From contig OX352772.1 of the NCBI GenBank assembly GCA_947095535.1, forward strand, positions 102,420,141-102,484,140: 64,000 nucleotides of DNA, written 5' to 3'. The notes below the pieces were generated by a model. It was not told the DNA's origin. It saw only the letters and a list, made by a program, of their open reading frames with translations, and made no database searches. Made by a program: the position numbers and the translations under genes. Source of the stretch: Poecilobothrus nobilitatus (Eukaryota > Arthropoda > Insecta > Diptera > Dolichopodidae). Positions 19,575 through 27,717 of this stretch are shown here, piece by piece (position 1 is the first letter of the stretch; each line of letters begins with the position of its first letter).

Positions 19575-20492
19575 TTATACTTTTTTAAAATGTAATACAA
19601 TTTTTGTTGGAATTGAACTATTGGAAAAGTTTATTTTGTATCCATATTTATCACATAAAAGTAATGAAATGTTATTAAATGATTTCTCCACATTGCAATA
19701 TTGAATATTACTAAATTCTTTTACAGTATCAGTGAAAGAATTTTGTATGTTAACAGATCTTAAACACCTTATATCTTTATCACCTAGTTTTTGCGGTTCA
19801 ATTATATCTGTGTATATAAAAAACATATCTGGTTTACTAATGGGAATCAATTGTACACTATCTATAAAAGTTTTGAAAGCTTCTATTACACGTGATTTAT
19901 ATTTTTTAAAATCTGTAACTTTAAAAGATACTTGATTGAAACATGTTGTCAAAAGTCCTTCGAGGGTATAAGCGTAATTTGCTCTTATTTTTATATCTAT
20001 TTTAGGCTTAGTAACACATATTGTGGTGTAACTTAAATTTTTAGGCATCTCCTCAGCTTTTATTGGTTGTGTATAATGAACTTCATCGTTTATAAAATTA
20101 AAAATTCCCCAAATCAACTGTCGTTCAACTTCTTTCCTTGTAAACCTATTAAGTGGGCGTATATTTTGAATTAGTATTGGTAGTAGAAAAACTTTCCAGT
20201 CGCATATCATTTGTTTTTCTATGTATGGAATATATGATGTTCCAACCCCTATCATATCTTTCTGCATACCTTTAATAAATATTTGAGTACTTTTTTCCCA
20301 TTCTTCACCATACACATTTGGAACGAAATCATTAACATACATTTCTGAAATACCGACTTTCCACCTTGAATCACACATGTATTTATTCATTTTATTTGTA
20401 AAAGATGATAATGAATTTTCTGGATAATAGTTCATAGATGAATCACTGAGTAAAGTGGCATAAAATTCATCATTTACTTGTATGTTGTCCAT
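19575..20492 (-). CDS. Minor capsid (penton-type) protein of Polinton A
   Basis: 305 residues, intact. The N-terminus D-D/N-E-F-Y-A-T-L-L-S-D-S-S-M-N-Y-Y-P-E-N followed by W-K-V-G-I-S-E is the signature of the Polinton penton protein, a single jelly roll that would sit at the capsid vertices. The 5' end overlaps the upstream gene by 19 bp in another frame. It is nearly identical to the C copy at 48461-49378. The 46-bp gap to the next gene is the largest within the block. Confidence 0.88.
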   Translation of the reverse strand: MDNIQVNDEFYATLLSDSSMNYYPENSLSSFTNKMNKYMCDSRWKVGISEMYVNDFVPNVYGEEWEKSTQIFIKGMQKDMIGVGTSYIPYIEKQMICDWKVFLLPILIQNIRPLNRFTRKEVERQLIWGIFNFINDEVHYTQPIKAEEMPKNLSYTTICVTKPKIDIKIRANYAYTLEGLLTTCFNQVSFKVTDFKKYKSRVIEAFKTFIDSVQLIPISKPDMFFIYTDIIEPQKLGDKDIRCLRSVNIQNSFTDTVKEFSNIQYCNVEKSFNNISLLLCDKYGYKINFSNSSIPTKIVLHFKKV

Positions 20493-21163
20493 GAGCTTGC
20501 GGATTTATTCTTACGAATTGGAAAATTAAGTTCTGTTTGAGTATTACCTACTGCTGACCTTAAAACACGTCTTGATGAATTATTCAACTCTTTGCTATTT
20601 ATAGTTTTTTCTTTTTTCGTTGGTGGGCTTGGGCTATCTAAAGGAACAGTTATAATGTCCCCTGTATCAGTTTCAAAAATTTGTACATTTTGATTTCTAA
20701 TTGATTTTCTTTTTCTAAGGCGTTCTCCAACTGAAGCAGCTGACAATGCTTTTGTTAAAACATTTTCCTGAATTTCATCATCAAATACTTCGTCATCAGC
20801 TTCTTTTTCATATACTTCTTCTTCTTCAGGAACAACTTGTATTCCTACATTCTTATATTCAGGATAATGCGATTGAGCTTCCGCATCTATATACATTGGT
20901 TTTGCACGAGTTTGAGTACCTTTTGTTTCCGTAATTTTTACTTTCTCCTCTTTATTTCTAGGAAGTACTCTATTTTTATTTCTTATTTTAAATAAATTTT
21001 GTCTGTATAAATACCATTTTTGAGTGTCTGTTAGATATTTATTTAACAATATTTTTTTCATATTTTTATCCAACTCATTTAATTCAAAGTCTGCATTTTG
21101 TTTCATTTTCTCATAAATCTCGGGTTTTAGTATAATCATTTTGTTTAATGTTGTATTATTCAT
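20474..21163 (-). CDS. Conserved Polinton protein of unknown function (229 residues)
   Basis: Starts M-N-N-T-T-L-N-K-M-I-I-L-K-P-E. The first 60 residues are helical and charged, with L-D-K-N-M-K-K-I-L-L and K-W-Y-L-Y-R-Q. A long acidic linker follows (E-E-E-E-V-Y-E-K-E at about 115), then a basic block R-K-R-K-S, and a proline-rich S-P-S-P-P-T-K-K. The N-terminal module is conserved in B and C. The disordered acidic/basic C-terminus suggests a scaffold or core role, but this is a guess. It overlaps the next gene by 4 bp (start) and 19 bp (end). Confidence 0.7.
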   Translation of the reverse strand: MNNTTLNKMIILKPEIYEKMKQNADFELNELDKNMKKILLNKYLTDTQKWYLYRQNLFKIRNKNRVLPRNKEEKVKITETKGTQTRAKPMYIDAEAQSHYPEYKNVGIQVVPEEEEVYEKEADDEVFDDEIQENVLTKALSAASVGERLRKRKSIRNQNVQIFETDTGDIITVPLDSPSPPTKKEKTINSKELNNSSRRVLRSAVGNTQTELNFPIRKNKSASSWTTYK

Positions 21164-21483
21164 TTTATAAAATTTCCGATTATCCCTGATAGTACTGCAC
21201 CAAGAAGTGTAGGTAAAAATCCACCACGTTGAATAATGATTTTTCTTTTATTATTTATAGATTTTTGGCGGCAAATGAGGGATCTCAATTCCTTTTTATA
21301 CTTTCGTAATTGGGTTGTTGATTTTTTACTTAGATTACAATTACCTTTTAAAATATTTAAAGCAATTTCACAAAATGTTTTGATTACTTCAGGGTCACAA
21401 TGTTTTATAATTACTTTCTGAAATTTCGGTTTAGAGCTTTTTAATAGGTGCAATATATGACGGTTGACCTTCAAACGTTTCAT
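21160..21483 (-). CDS. Small basic protein with hydrophobic C-terminal tail
   Basis: About 107 residues from ATG 21483 (M-K-R-L-K-V-N-R); the reading frame is open a few codons further to a TTG. A helical central part with C-E-I-A-L-N-I-L-K-G-N, then a basic stretch, then G-G-F-L-P-T-L-L-G-A-V-L-S-G-I-I-G, a hydrophobic Gly-rich tail that could insert in a membrane. Proteins with this G-G-F-L-P tail are common in Polintons and adintoviruses and are compared with adenovirus pX/pVI-type peptides. It overlaps the ATPase gene by 53 bp and the next gene by 4 bp. Confidence 0.75.
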   Translation of the reverse strand: MKRLKVNRHILHLLKSSKPKFQKVIIKHCDPEVIKTFCEIALNILKGNCNLSKKSTTQLRKYKKELRSLICRQKSINNKRKIIIQRGGFLPTLLGAVLSGIIGNFIK

Positions 21484-22105
21484 ATTCTTTGCCAAATTGT
21501 TCTAATTGATCTCTTGTACAAAAACACAAACCTTTTCCAAATATATCACTTCTTAATCGAAATATATCATTAACGTCTTGAGTAAGATCTATTAATATAT
21601 ACCCGTATGGTTCTGACGTCACTTCATTATATACTTTTTCAAATGCTTTGATTTGATTGGGATATATTTGGCGAGCTAGAGGTAATATCTGCGATTTATC
21701 TCTTGGATTTTTGAAAAGTACTAGATATTTACAGTTAAGCGAAATATCTCTTGAAAATTTACCCTGGTGAAAAACATTTTGTGTTACAAATATTACAGAT
21801 AAATTTCTATGGTGTGATCCTCTAGTAAATAAATCACATACATACTTATCATGGGAATTTAACATCATATCATCGATAATAATTAACAAAGGTTCTTTAT
21901 TGTCATTAAAATCCGGAATAGTGTTACTATATTCCACATCTTTTAAATATTTTGGAACGGCATTTTTGTCTGGATTACACCAAATAATTTTATTAATATG
22001 TGGTTGTATATTTTCTTTTTTATACTTTATTAAATTATGAATAAAAGTGGTTTTACCACAGCATGATGGCCCCGCTACCATCATTGTAAATGGATGAAAT
22101 AGCAT
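21431..22105 (-). CDS. Genome-packaging ATPase (FtsK/HerA, A32-like) of Polinton A
   Basis: About 224 residues. It should drive DNA into the preformed capsid. Walker A reads A-G-P-S-C-C-G-K-T-T-F near residue 11, and Walker B L-L-I-I-I-D-D-M near 77. A conserved Q-N after F-V-T and the arginine-rich R-G-S-H-H-R-N block follow. I choose ATG 22105; the frame is open 8 codons upstream to a GTG at 22129 where Polinton C has an ATG, so the start may have mutated. It is divergent from the gene at 22225, so the 120 bp between them should hold both promoters. Confidence 0.92.
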   Translation of the reverse strand: MLFHPFTMMVAGPSCCGKTTFIHNLIKYKKENIQPHINKIIWCNPDKNAVPKYLKDVEYSNTIPDFNDNKEPLLIIIDDMMLNSHDKYVCDLFTRGSHHRNLSVIFVTQNVFHQGKFSRDISLNCKYLVLFKNPRDKSQILPLARQIYPNQIKAFEKVYNEVTSEPYGYILIDLTQDVNDIFRLRSDIFGKGLCFCTRDQLEQFGKEYETFEGQPSYIAPIKKL

Positions 22106-22224
22106 AGTTGTATTAGTTAAAAATAGCACTGTTAACCTATATTTATATGAAAAGCTCTTTTGCCGAAGTGAATATAAATGTAAATTTATTTATTCTAATG
22201 AGTATTCTTACACAAACCGTCGAC

Positions 22225-22716
22225 ATGGTTAAACGAGTTCTCATAGTTGACCTACAATTTTTACAAGGAAATGAAAAGCAATATTTCCTAAAAGAATTAG
22301 CCATACTTGAAAAAGGAAGTTTAATTCCAACTGTCTATCACTTCAAAGCACCGTACCCCTCAGAGGAACTTAGTCCGGATATGAAATATAATAACCAGTA
22401 TTGCGAAAATAAAATAAATGGACTTAAATGGAATAACGGTCTAGTTGAATATTTAGATGTAAAATGCATATTAAAGCACTATTTAGAGTCAGCTGAAAAA
22501 ATTTATGTTAAAGGAGAACAAAAAAAACTATTCCTTCAAAAGTACATTGACAGTGATAAAATAGAAGATTTAAGCAGAAACTTGCCGTCATTACAAAAGA
22601 TTGATAACTTTAAATCAAATTGTCCTATACACTTATTAAACAACAATTTCAGATGCGCTGTTAAAAATTGTTATAATGTATATATGTATCTTTTAAAAGA
22701 AAAAATGTTAGATTAA
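22225..22716 (+). CDS. Conserved Polinton protein, RNase-H-like nuclease candidate
   Basis: 164 residues from the ATG of M-V-K-R-V-L-I-V-D-L-Q-F; an earlier in-frame ATG at 22147 is less likely because copy B starts at the same later point. The sequence has an early acidic strand (I-V-D-L-Q-F), K-E-L-A-I-L, H-F-K-A-P-Y-P, G-L-K-W-N-N-G, I-Y-V-K-G-E-Q-K-K and a Cys/His C-terminal part (C-P-I-H, C-A-V-K-N-C). The pattern suits an RNase-H-like fold, but catalysis is not shown. It is the only plus-strand gene at this end and is divergent from the ATPase. Copies occur in B (38147-38663) and C (46244-46734). Confidence 0.7.
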   Translation: MVKRVLIVDLQFLQGNEKQYFLKELAILEKGSLIPTVYHFKAPYPSEELSPDMKYNNQYCENKINGLKWNNGLVEYLDVKCILKHYLESAEKIYVKGEQKKLFLQKYIDSDKIEDLSRNLPSLQKIDNFKSNCPIHLLNNNFRCAVKNCYNVYMYLLKEKMLD

Positions 22717-22718
22717 AA

Positions 22719-22736
22719 CAGCACAGATTTCTATAA
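22719..22736 (+). pseudogene. Tail of the YARDR small protein gene
   Basis: CAGCACAGATTTCTATAA encodes Q-H-R-F-L-stop, identical in residues to the end of the small basic protein of Polinton C (45996-46216). It lies right after the RNase-H-like gene. The body of the gene is missing in A, so A carries a deletion here. The match is very short but is supported by the flanking sequence, which continues identically into the C arm. Confidence 0.4.
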
Positions 22737-22829
22737 AATTGTAAAATATTTTTAAATAAAAAATTATTTCAAACATATAAATAAATTTGTTTTATTTTTT
22801 TTTTTTTTTAACACAACATACATCTTTTT

Positions 22830-23637
22830 TGTTCTACATTCTTACATATCAATAAAATCTTAAAATACTAATAATTTTTTCTTTCCTCTTCTTTAAATAT
22901 TTCATCAGAACAAAAAAGAAAAGAAAAAAATTCATCTCAAAATATCAATTTGGTCAAGATTGATTCAGATTTAAAAACCAGCTTTGCACTTTTTTCTTTT
23001 AATTTTAAAAATTCGCATAGGTACACTTAATTTGTTTAAATTTTTCTCTTTACATTTTATAAAAACGCATTTTTTCTTACTATATCCATTTACGCCTATT
23101 ACTTAAACCACATGTTAGATATTTTTGATTTTCTGTTTGTTTTCTTTTTATTCATATTTTTGTCAACATTCTTACATAACAATAAAATCTTATACGGTGA
23201 TACTCGCAATTAATTAATGGTTTTTATTTCCTCTTCTTTAAATACTTCATAAAAAAAAAGAAAAAACAAGAAAAAAAATGCATCTCAAAATTGCATTAAT
23301 TTTGTTGATTCTTCATCTAAGATGTAAAAAACCAGTTTGCACTTTTTTTAAATTTTAAAGAAACGTATAGGTACATTTTTTTTCTCTTTACATTGTATGA
23401 AAAAGCATTTTTTTTTTTTTTCCTACTATTTTCCTCCATACCTATTACTTAAACCAAGTATACAATCTTTATAAACAACTGACGATCGCCGCCAGTCTGA
23501 CTTACTTTTAAAATGACCTTGACATACTTCCTGTCTGGCCTTCCGGGTGACCTTGACCTACTTCTGGGTGACCTTGACCTACTTCCGGGTGACCTTGACC
23601 TACTGACCTGTCTGGCCCAAGTGCCTACCTATCTACT
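22830..23637 (-). repeat. Polinton A right terminal inverted repeat
   Basis: Inverse of the left arm, ending GCCTACCTATCTACT. The interior is AT-rich with poly-A/T runs. The outer 130 bp holds a 21-bp tandem repeat, TGACCTTGACCTACTTCCGGG, in about three copies (23548-23610), so the tip has four TGACCTTGA motifs (23514, 23548, 23569, 23590). It lacks one internal unit that is duplicated in the left arm. Confidence 0.8.
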
Positions 23638-23643
23638 CACCTT
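23638..23643. repeat. Target-site duplication of Polinton A, right copy
   Basis: CACCTT, identical to 9104-9109. Confidence 0.9.
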
Positions 23644-24041
23644 CTGTTGATTTACAGCTGAGAAAGCCAAATTAATTTATACTGAAAAAATTATTCCTAT
23701 TTAAAAACTTCAAAATTTTGCTTTTAATCGCTTTCTGAAAGATTTTGGAAAACGTAGATAGTAAAGATATTGGACGATAGTTATTCATATCCGATTTACT
23801 GCCTTTTTTGCGCAGAGGTATAACTACAGCTAATTTTAAATAATTTGGAAAAATCCCAGATATTACACTTTTATTAAAAATAAAAGCTAGCACGTCAACA
23901 ATAAACCAAGAAATCTGTAACCAGATTATTAGAAACATTGCCAAATGAACATGAGTTAGAATTTTTAAGAGTTTTGATTATAATTATAAGTTCATAAGCA
24001 GAAATATGATTAAAGAAAAAGCTAGATAAACTAGGGGATAA
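23644..24041 (-). pseudogene. LINE ORF2, reverse transcriptase N-terminal part
   Basis: The minus strand reads the start of a non-LTR reverse transcriptase. Fingers block V-I-P-L-R-K-K-G then N-Y-R-P-I-S-L-L-S-T-F-S-K-I-F near 23830-23760 is the family signature, preceded by a K-T-L-K-N-S-N-S helix near 23980. It is cut on the low side by Polinton A and on the high side by Polinton C. The protein continues at 9109 and, upstream, at 60606. Confidence 0.85.
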
Positions 24042-24047
24042 CTTAGT
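24042..24047. repeat. Target-site duplication of Polinton C, left copy
   Basis: CTTAGT before the AGTAGGTATT tip; it pairs with CTCAGT at 60600-60605 (5 of 6 bases). Confidence 0.7.
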
Positions 24048-24217
24048 AGTAGGTATTGGGGCGATATGGCATGGGAATTCCATGCGAGAAAGAGATAGCA
24101 ATAGTTTGAATGAAGATGCGCAAGTGATGCGTCATTGTGCTAGTAGGTCATTTTGGTTGAGTGATTTAAAGGAATTTATGGATTTGAAGGGGGAAGGCGG
24201 TCGGGTTGAGAATAAAG
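24048..24217 (+). repeat. Polinton C left terminal repeat, outer tip
   Basis: Inverse of 60465-60599: the GATATGGCATGGGAATTCC block and ATGCGCAAGTGATGCGTCAT block match with few changes. The similarity ends near 24190-24217, where Polinton B begins. The arm resumes at about 44375. Confidence 0.8.
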
Positions 24218-24249
24218 AGTAGGCGTGTCACGCTGTCACGAGAATAAAG

Positions 24250-24306
24250 AGTAGGCGTGTCACGCTGGAGTGATTTTGAAATATTAGTGTAGCGGGTGAG
24301 ATATTA

Positions 24307-24337
<31 letters not shown>

Positions 24338-25912
24338 TCTAGAGAGAAGGGGTGAATATTAATTAGGAAAGGGTTAATAAGTTATCAGTAGAGAAAATTT
24401 AATAGGTAAAGAGAGGAGGTGTTGAATATTGAATAAGTAGAGAGAGAGAGAGTATATAAATATTAGGGGTGTAAGTTGTTATGGAAGAGGTATTTACTTG
24501 ATAGATGACTTAAGAATTTAAGTAATGTGTAGGAGAGTGAGTAGACGACTGTCTGATGTAGATATGTAGGTGGAAAGATTTAATTTTAGTTTTGGTGAGG
24601 GTTGTACAATAAATTTTGTGTAGGGTGTCACGTGATTTAAGGAATATAATAGAGGGGGTTAATTATAAGAAGGGGGAATGATGATTATTGTTTTAAGGGA
24701 TAAATTGGAAATAGAATAAAAGAAATATAGAATACAAGGGGATTTGAACCGGGGTACTATTTGAATATAAATTTTACAAATGTGAACTCTTTAACCATTA
24801 CGCTATAGAGTTGATTGTAAGTTATATGTTAATTTGAGTTTATAAATGAAGGGTTGTTTGAAATTTTTGTATCTGAGTTGTATGATTGAATTTAAAAAAA
24901 GATATTGGTAGTTATAAAAATATTATATTGAGAATAGTAAAATAGGGGGTTCCGTTTGATTTATTTTTTGTTTTTAGGGAGAATGTTTTTAGGGATTAAA
25001 TAAAGAGTACATAATGTTTTTTATAAAAAAAATAAGGGGGAAAAATAATATTAAATAAAGGTAAGTATAAAAATAGGTAAGTACAAAATATGTGTGTATT
25101 TTTTTTATAAAAATAAATTTTATAAATATTTTTTGCAAAATAAAAAAGGATATGGTAGATAATATTTACTAGATTTTAAAGTTGACCTTGAACTTAAAAT
25201 TACTGAAGCGAGAAACGATAAAATAAAGTTGTGAGGATATAATATATGATATATATTATGTATTATTATGCGCGCAACATACTTTTTTTTTTTTAAAATG
25301 AAAAGGATATTTTTTTTTTGTGTAAGGGAAATTTTTTTTTTGTGTAAGGGAACTTTTTGTTTTGTGTAAATCTAATATTGAACTTGACTTAATTTTGAGC
25401 TTGCTGAAGCAAAACAGTAAAACAGAACGAAAAAAATGTAGATAGATACATATTATACGCAAAATACTTTTTTAAAAAATGAAAAAGGATATTATTTTTT
25501 TTGTAAGGCAAAATAAAAAAAAGAAAAGCATACTAATGATATGTGCAAAATATTTGATATAAAATAAAGGGGTGAAGTAAATATTGATCTTGACCTTTAT
25601 TATCAACAGGTAGTAAGTAGTAAGTACCTACAAATATAAGAAATGGTAATTATGCTCGAGAGGTTTTTTTAGTCTTGTATTAATTCTAAATGAAAAAGGA
25701 TAAATTTTTGTAAAATAAAAATTTTTATTATGATTTTTAATTGTTTTTTGACATATATTTATTTATTTTATATCTTTTATTTATTTAAATCTTGTTTTAT
25801 ATATGTGTTCTTGTTTTATATATGTGTTCTCGGTGTTGAGTTGTAGAATTTTAGAAATTATGAAACCTATATTTTTCATACGTTTTTGAAATCTACATCT
25901 ACCGAAAAAATT
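24250..25912 (+). repeat. Polinton B left terminal inverted repeat
   Basis: Matches the inverse of 43013-44343 and 38760-39048. It contains a GT dinucleotide run at 24309-24333, a GA run near 24437, a tRNA-like sequence and three poly-T blocks. TGACCTTGA occurs at 25183-25191. Apart from the decayed YARDR gene at its inner edge (inverse of 38780-38898) it has no coding frame. Confidence 0.82.
24731..24813 (-). other. tRNA-like sequence in Polinton B left arm
   Basis: On the minus strand a box A-like TAGCGTAATGGTTA and a box B-like GGTTCAAATCC are spaced roughly as in a tRNA gene. However, the acceptor and T stems do not pair properly, so a working tRNA is unlikely. It may be a tRNA-derived fragment or an RNA polymerase III promoter. 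The same sequence is at 43783-43866 in the other arm. Confidence 0.35.
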
Positions 25913-25990
25913 TTTAAAAAATATCTTATTAAACCAAATATAATAGATCTTACCCATGATATGGCATCGCTATATAAAATTCTAAATAAA
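25913..25990 (+). pseudogene. Stray fragment of the RNase-H-like gene
   Basis: About 75 bp here repeat, in the same orientation, part of the B gene at 38470-38540. In this copy the frame is open (K-Y-L-I-K-P-N-I-I-D-L) and aligns with K-Y-I-D-S-D-K-I-E-D-L of copy A. It abuts the inner end of the left arm, so the terminal repeat once reached into the gene or was moved by recombination. Confidence 0.6.
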
Positions 25991-26016
25991 AAAGGGACAT
26001 TTTTTGAATAAGCGTT

Positions 26017-26421
26017 TTACATTAATAAATTTATTTCATTGTTTTTAAAGGAAAAACTGTATATTCCTTTGTTTATTTCGTCTATATTTTGCTGCTCGTC
26101 AAAGAATTTTTTATATTTTTCTGGCGTGAAAAATATAAAATTTTTTAGTTCAAATATCCATTTGACACCAAATGCAGTTTTCAGTGATCTTGTGCTTTCA
26201 ATGTTATATTTGACATCTGGTTTCAAGTCACTCCATTTTAAAACCGGCTTCTTCTGGTTCTCATTTAAATTATTAAAGTTTTCTATTATTTGTAACGATA
26301 TTGTTGGTGTTTGCTCTGTTTTATTTTTTTTAACTGGCTGTTGTTGCTGTTGATAGTTGGAACGCTTTATAATTCCAGATGTAATTGATTCCAAATCTAG
26401 TTGTTCAAAAATGTCTTTGTC
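26017..26421 (-). pseudogene. OB-like conserved protein, Polinton B copy
   Basis: The open frame covers about 134 codons. After Q-Q-Q-Q-Q-P it reads K-W-S-D-L-K-P, then T-A-F-G-V-K-W-I-F-E-L-K-N and F-T-P-E-K-Y, the same block as the gene at 15358-15921 in A. No ATG exists at the 5' end; the frame opens after the stop of the acidic gene, so the start has been lost or lies in another frame. The N-terminal His/Gln tract is reduced to five Gln. Confidence 0.65.
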
Positions 26422-26698
26422 CTGAGATAGTCATAATAAATCTTCCGTTTGTTGATTTAGTAGATTATTTTTGTTTTTCCTTTTTGATTTTAACCGGCTT
26501 AAGATATAAGATATTACTTAAGATATTAGGTATATTTGTTGATGTTAAAGCCGGCAAAAACGTTGAATCTATTTCAAATTGCTGTCCATTAGGGATATCT
26601 GTTTCTTCGTTATATCCCGTAAACAATATTTCGTCTGTAGAATTTATTGAAATTACTGATTCCATATTGTCGTCGACTCTGTAAGTTATTTTGTACAA
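26422..26698 (-). pseudogene. Acidic small protein, Polinton B copy
   Basis: The frame from 26698 (M-Y-K-I-T-Y-R-V-D-D-N) runs 77 codons to 26465. A second frame then gives L-N-Q-Q-T-E-D-L-L-stop, which matches the end of the acidic protein of C (N-N-Q-Q-G-D-L-D-Y). A single frameshift would join them. The content is acidic with scattered Ser/Thr. It is adjacent to the OB-like gene on the same strand, unlike in C, where the integrase lies between them. Confidence 0.5.
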
Positions 26699-26870
26699 CT
26701 AATAAACTTATTAAAAATGTTTGACTATTTATAGCTATATTTTTTTTTTCTGTTTATTGTAGTGGTCATTTAATTTTAAATTTTTAACTGACTTTAACTG
26801 ACAGAAAATTTGAATCTAGTCAGTTGGCTTATAAGAAAAATATTGTTGTGAAAGAATTTTGTTTCTATAA

Positions 26871-27495
26871 AACATTTAACCGCAAAAGATCTTTTTACCC
26901 CTCTATACTATTTTATTTTTCTACGCCTATTATCAGGTGCGCTATGAGAAAAGTCGTTACAATGTATATTAATTAGCATTTAATTGCCCCTACCCTTTCT
27001 TATTGACATTAAAAGACATTTTTGCAATTTTTGTAGAACATTTAACCGCAAAAGATCTTTTTTATCCCTCTATACAATTTTATTTTCCTACGCCTATTAT
27101 CAGGTGCGCTATGAGAAAAGTCCTTACATTGTATATTAATTAACATTTAATTGCCCCTACCCTTTCTTATTGACATTAAAAGACATTTTTTTTTTGCAAT
27201 TTTTATAAAACATTTAACCGCAAAAGATCTTTTTACACTCTATACTATTTTACTTTCCTACCTCTATTATCAGGTGCGCTATGAGAAAAGTCGTTACAAT
27301 GTATATTAATTAGCACGTAATTGGCCCTACCCTTTCTTATTGACATTAAAAGACTTTTTTTTTCCAATTTCTATAAAACATTTAACCGCTTAAGATCTTT
27401 TTACCCTCTATACTATTTTATTTTCCTACGCCTATTATCAGGTGCGCTATGAGAAAAGTCGTTACAATGTATATTAATTAGCATGTAATTACCAC
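26871..27495. repeat. Tandem repeat, about 168-bp unit, four copies
   Basis: Units start at 26871, 27037, 27209 and 27377 with AACATTTAACCGC. Each contains TTATCAGGTGCGCTATGAGA and CCCTACCCTTTCTTATTGAC. The last unit is partial. Copies differ by a few bases and by poly-T length. It lies between the divergent acidic gene and polymerase of B, the place of a divergent promoter or origin-like region. It is not seen in A or C. Confidence 0.85.
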
Positions 27496-27717
27496 AACTA
27501 TTTTATTTTCCTATGTTTATCATCAGGTAAATTATGAGAAAATCCATATTTTTAAAAACTTAAATAGTTCACAGCGAAAAAACAAGTACAATTTTGTTAA
27601 AAGTTTATTGTGATTAAATAAATAATATTTTTAACTAATTAAAAATTGACATTAAAAAGAAAAATATTCATAAACTTTGTGTTAAAAATTTAAAACTTTA
27701 AAATTAAAAATTTAAAA

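Larger units (their letters stand above)
9110..23637. mobile_element. Polinton/Maverick element A (14.5 kb)
   Basis: Self-synthesising, virus-like DNA transposon. It starts AGTAGATAGGTAGGCACTTG and ends with the inverse, within long imperfect terminal repeats and a perfect 6-bp target duplication. It encodes polymerase B, integrase, an OB-like protein, protease, capsid, penton, packaging ATPase and small conserved proteins. It is inserted in a LINE reverse transcriptase gene. Most genes are open, but the polymerase lacks an internal segment and the capsid gene has one stop, so it is probably non-autonomous. The structural genes are on the minus strand and the replication and integration genes on the plus strand. 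Confidence 0.95.

Noticed and set aside
9110..23637. A free adenovirus or other exogenous virus genome
   Set aside because: Polinton-type ends, a 6-bp duplication inside a LINE and an integrase identify an integrated element; virion formation is possible but not shown.
24731..24813. Functional tRNA gene
   Set aside because: Box A and box B resemble a tRNA, but acceptor and T stems do not pair and the anticodon arm cannot be placed; downgraded to tRNA-like.
26871..27495. CRISPR array
   Set aside because: Units of about 168 bp repeat over their whole length without unique spacers, and the context is eukaryotic.
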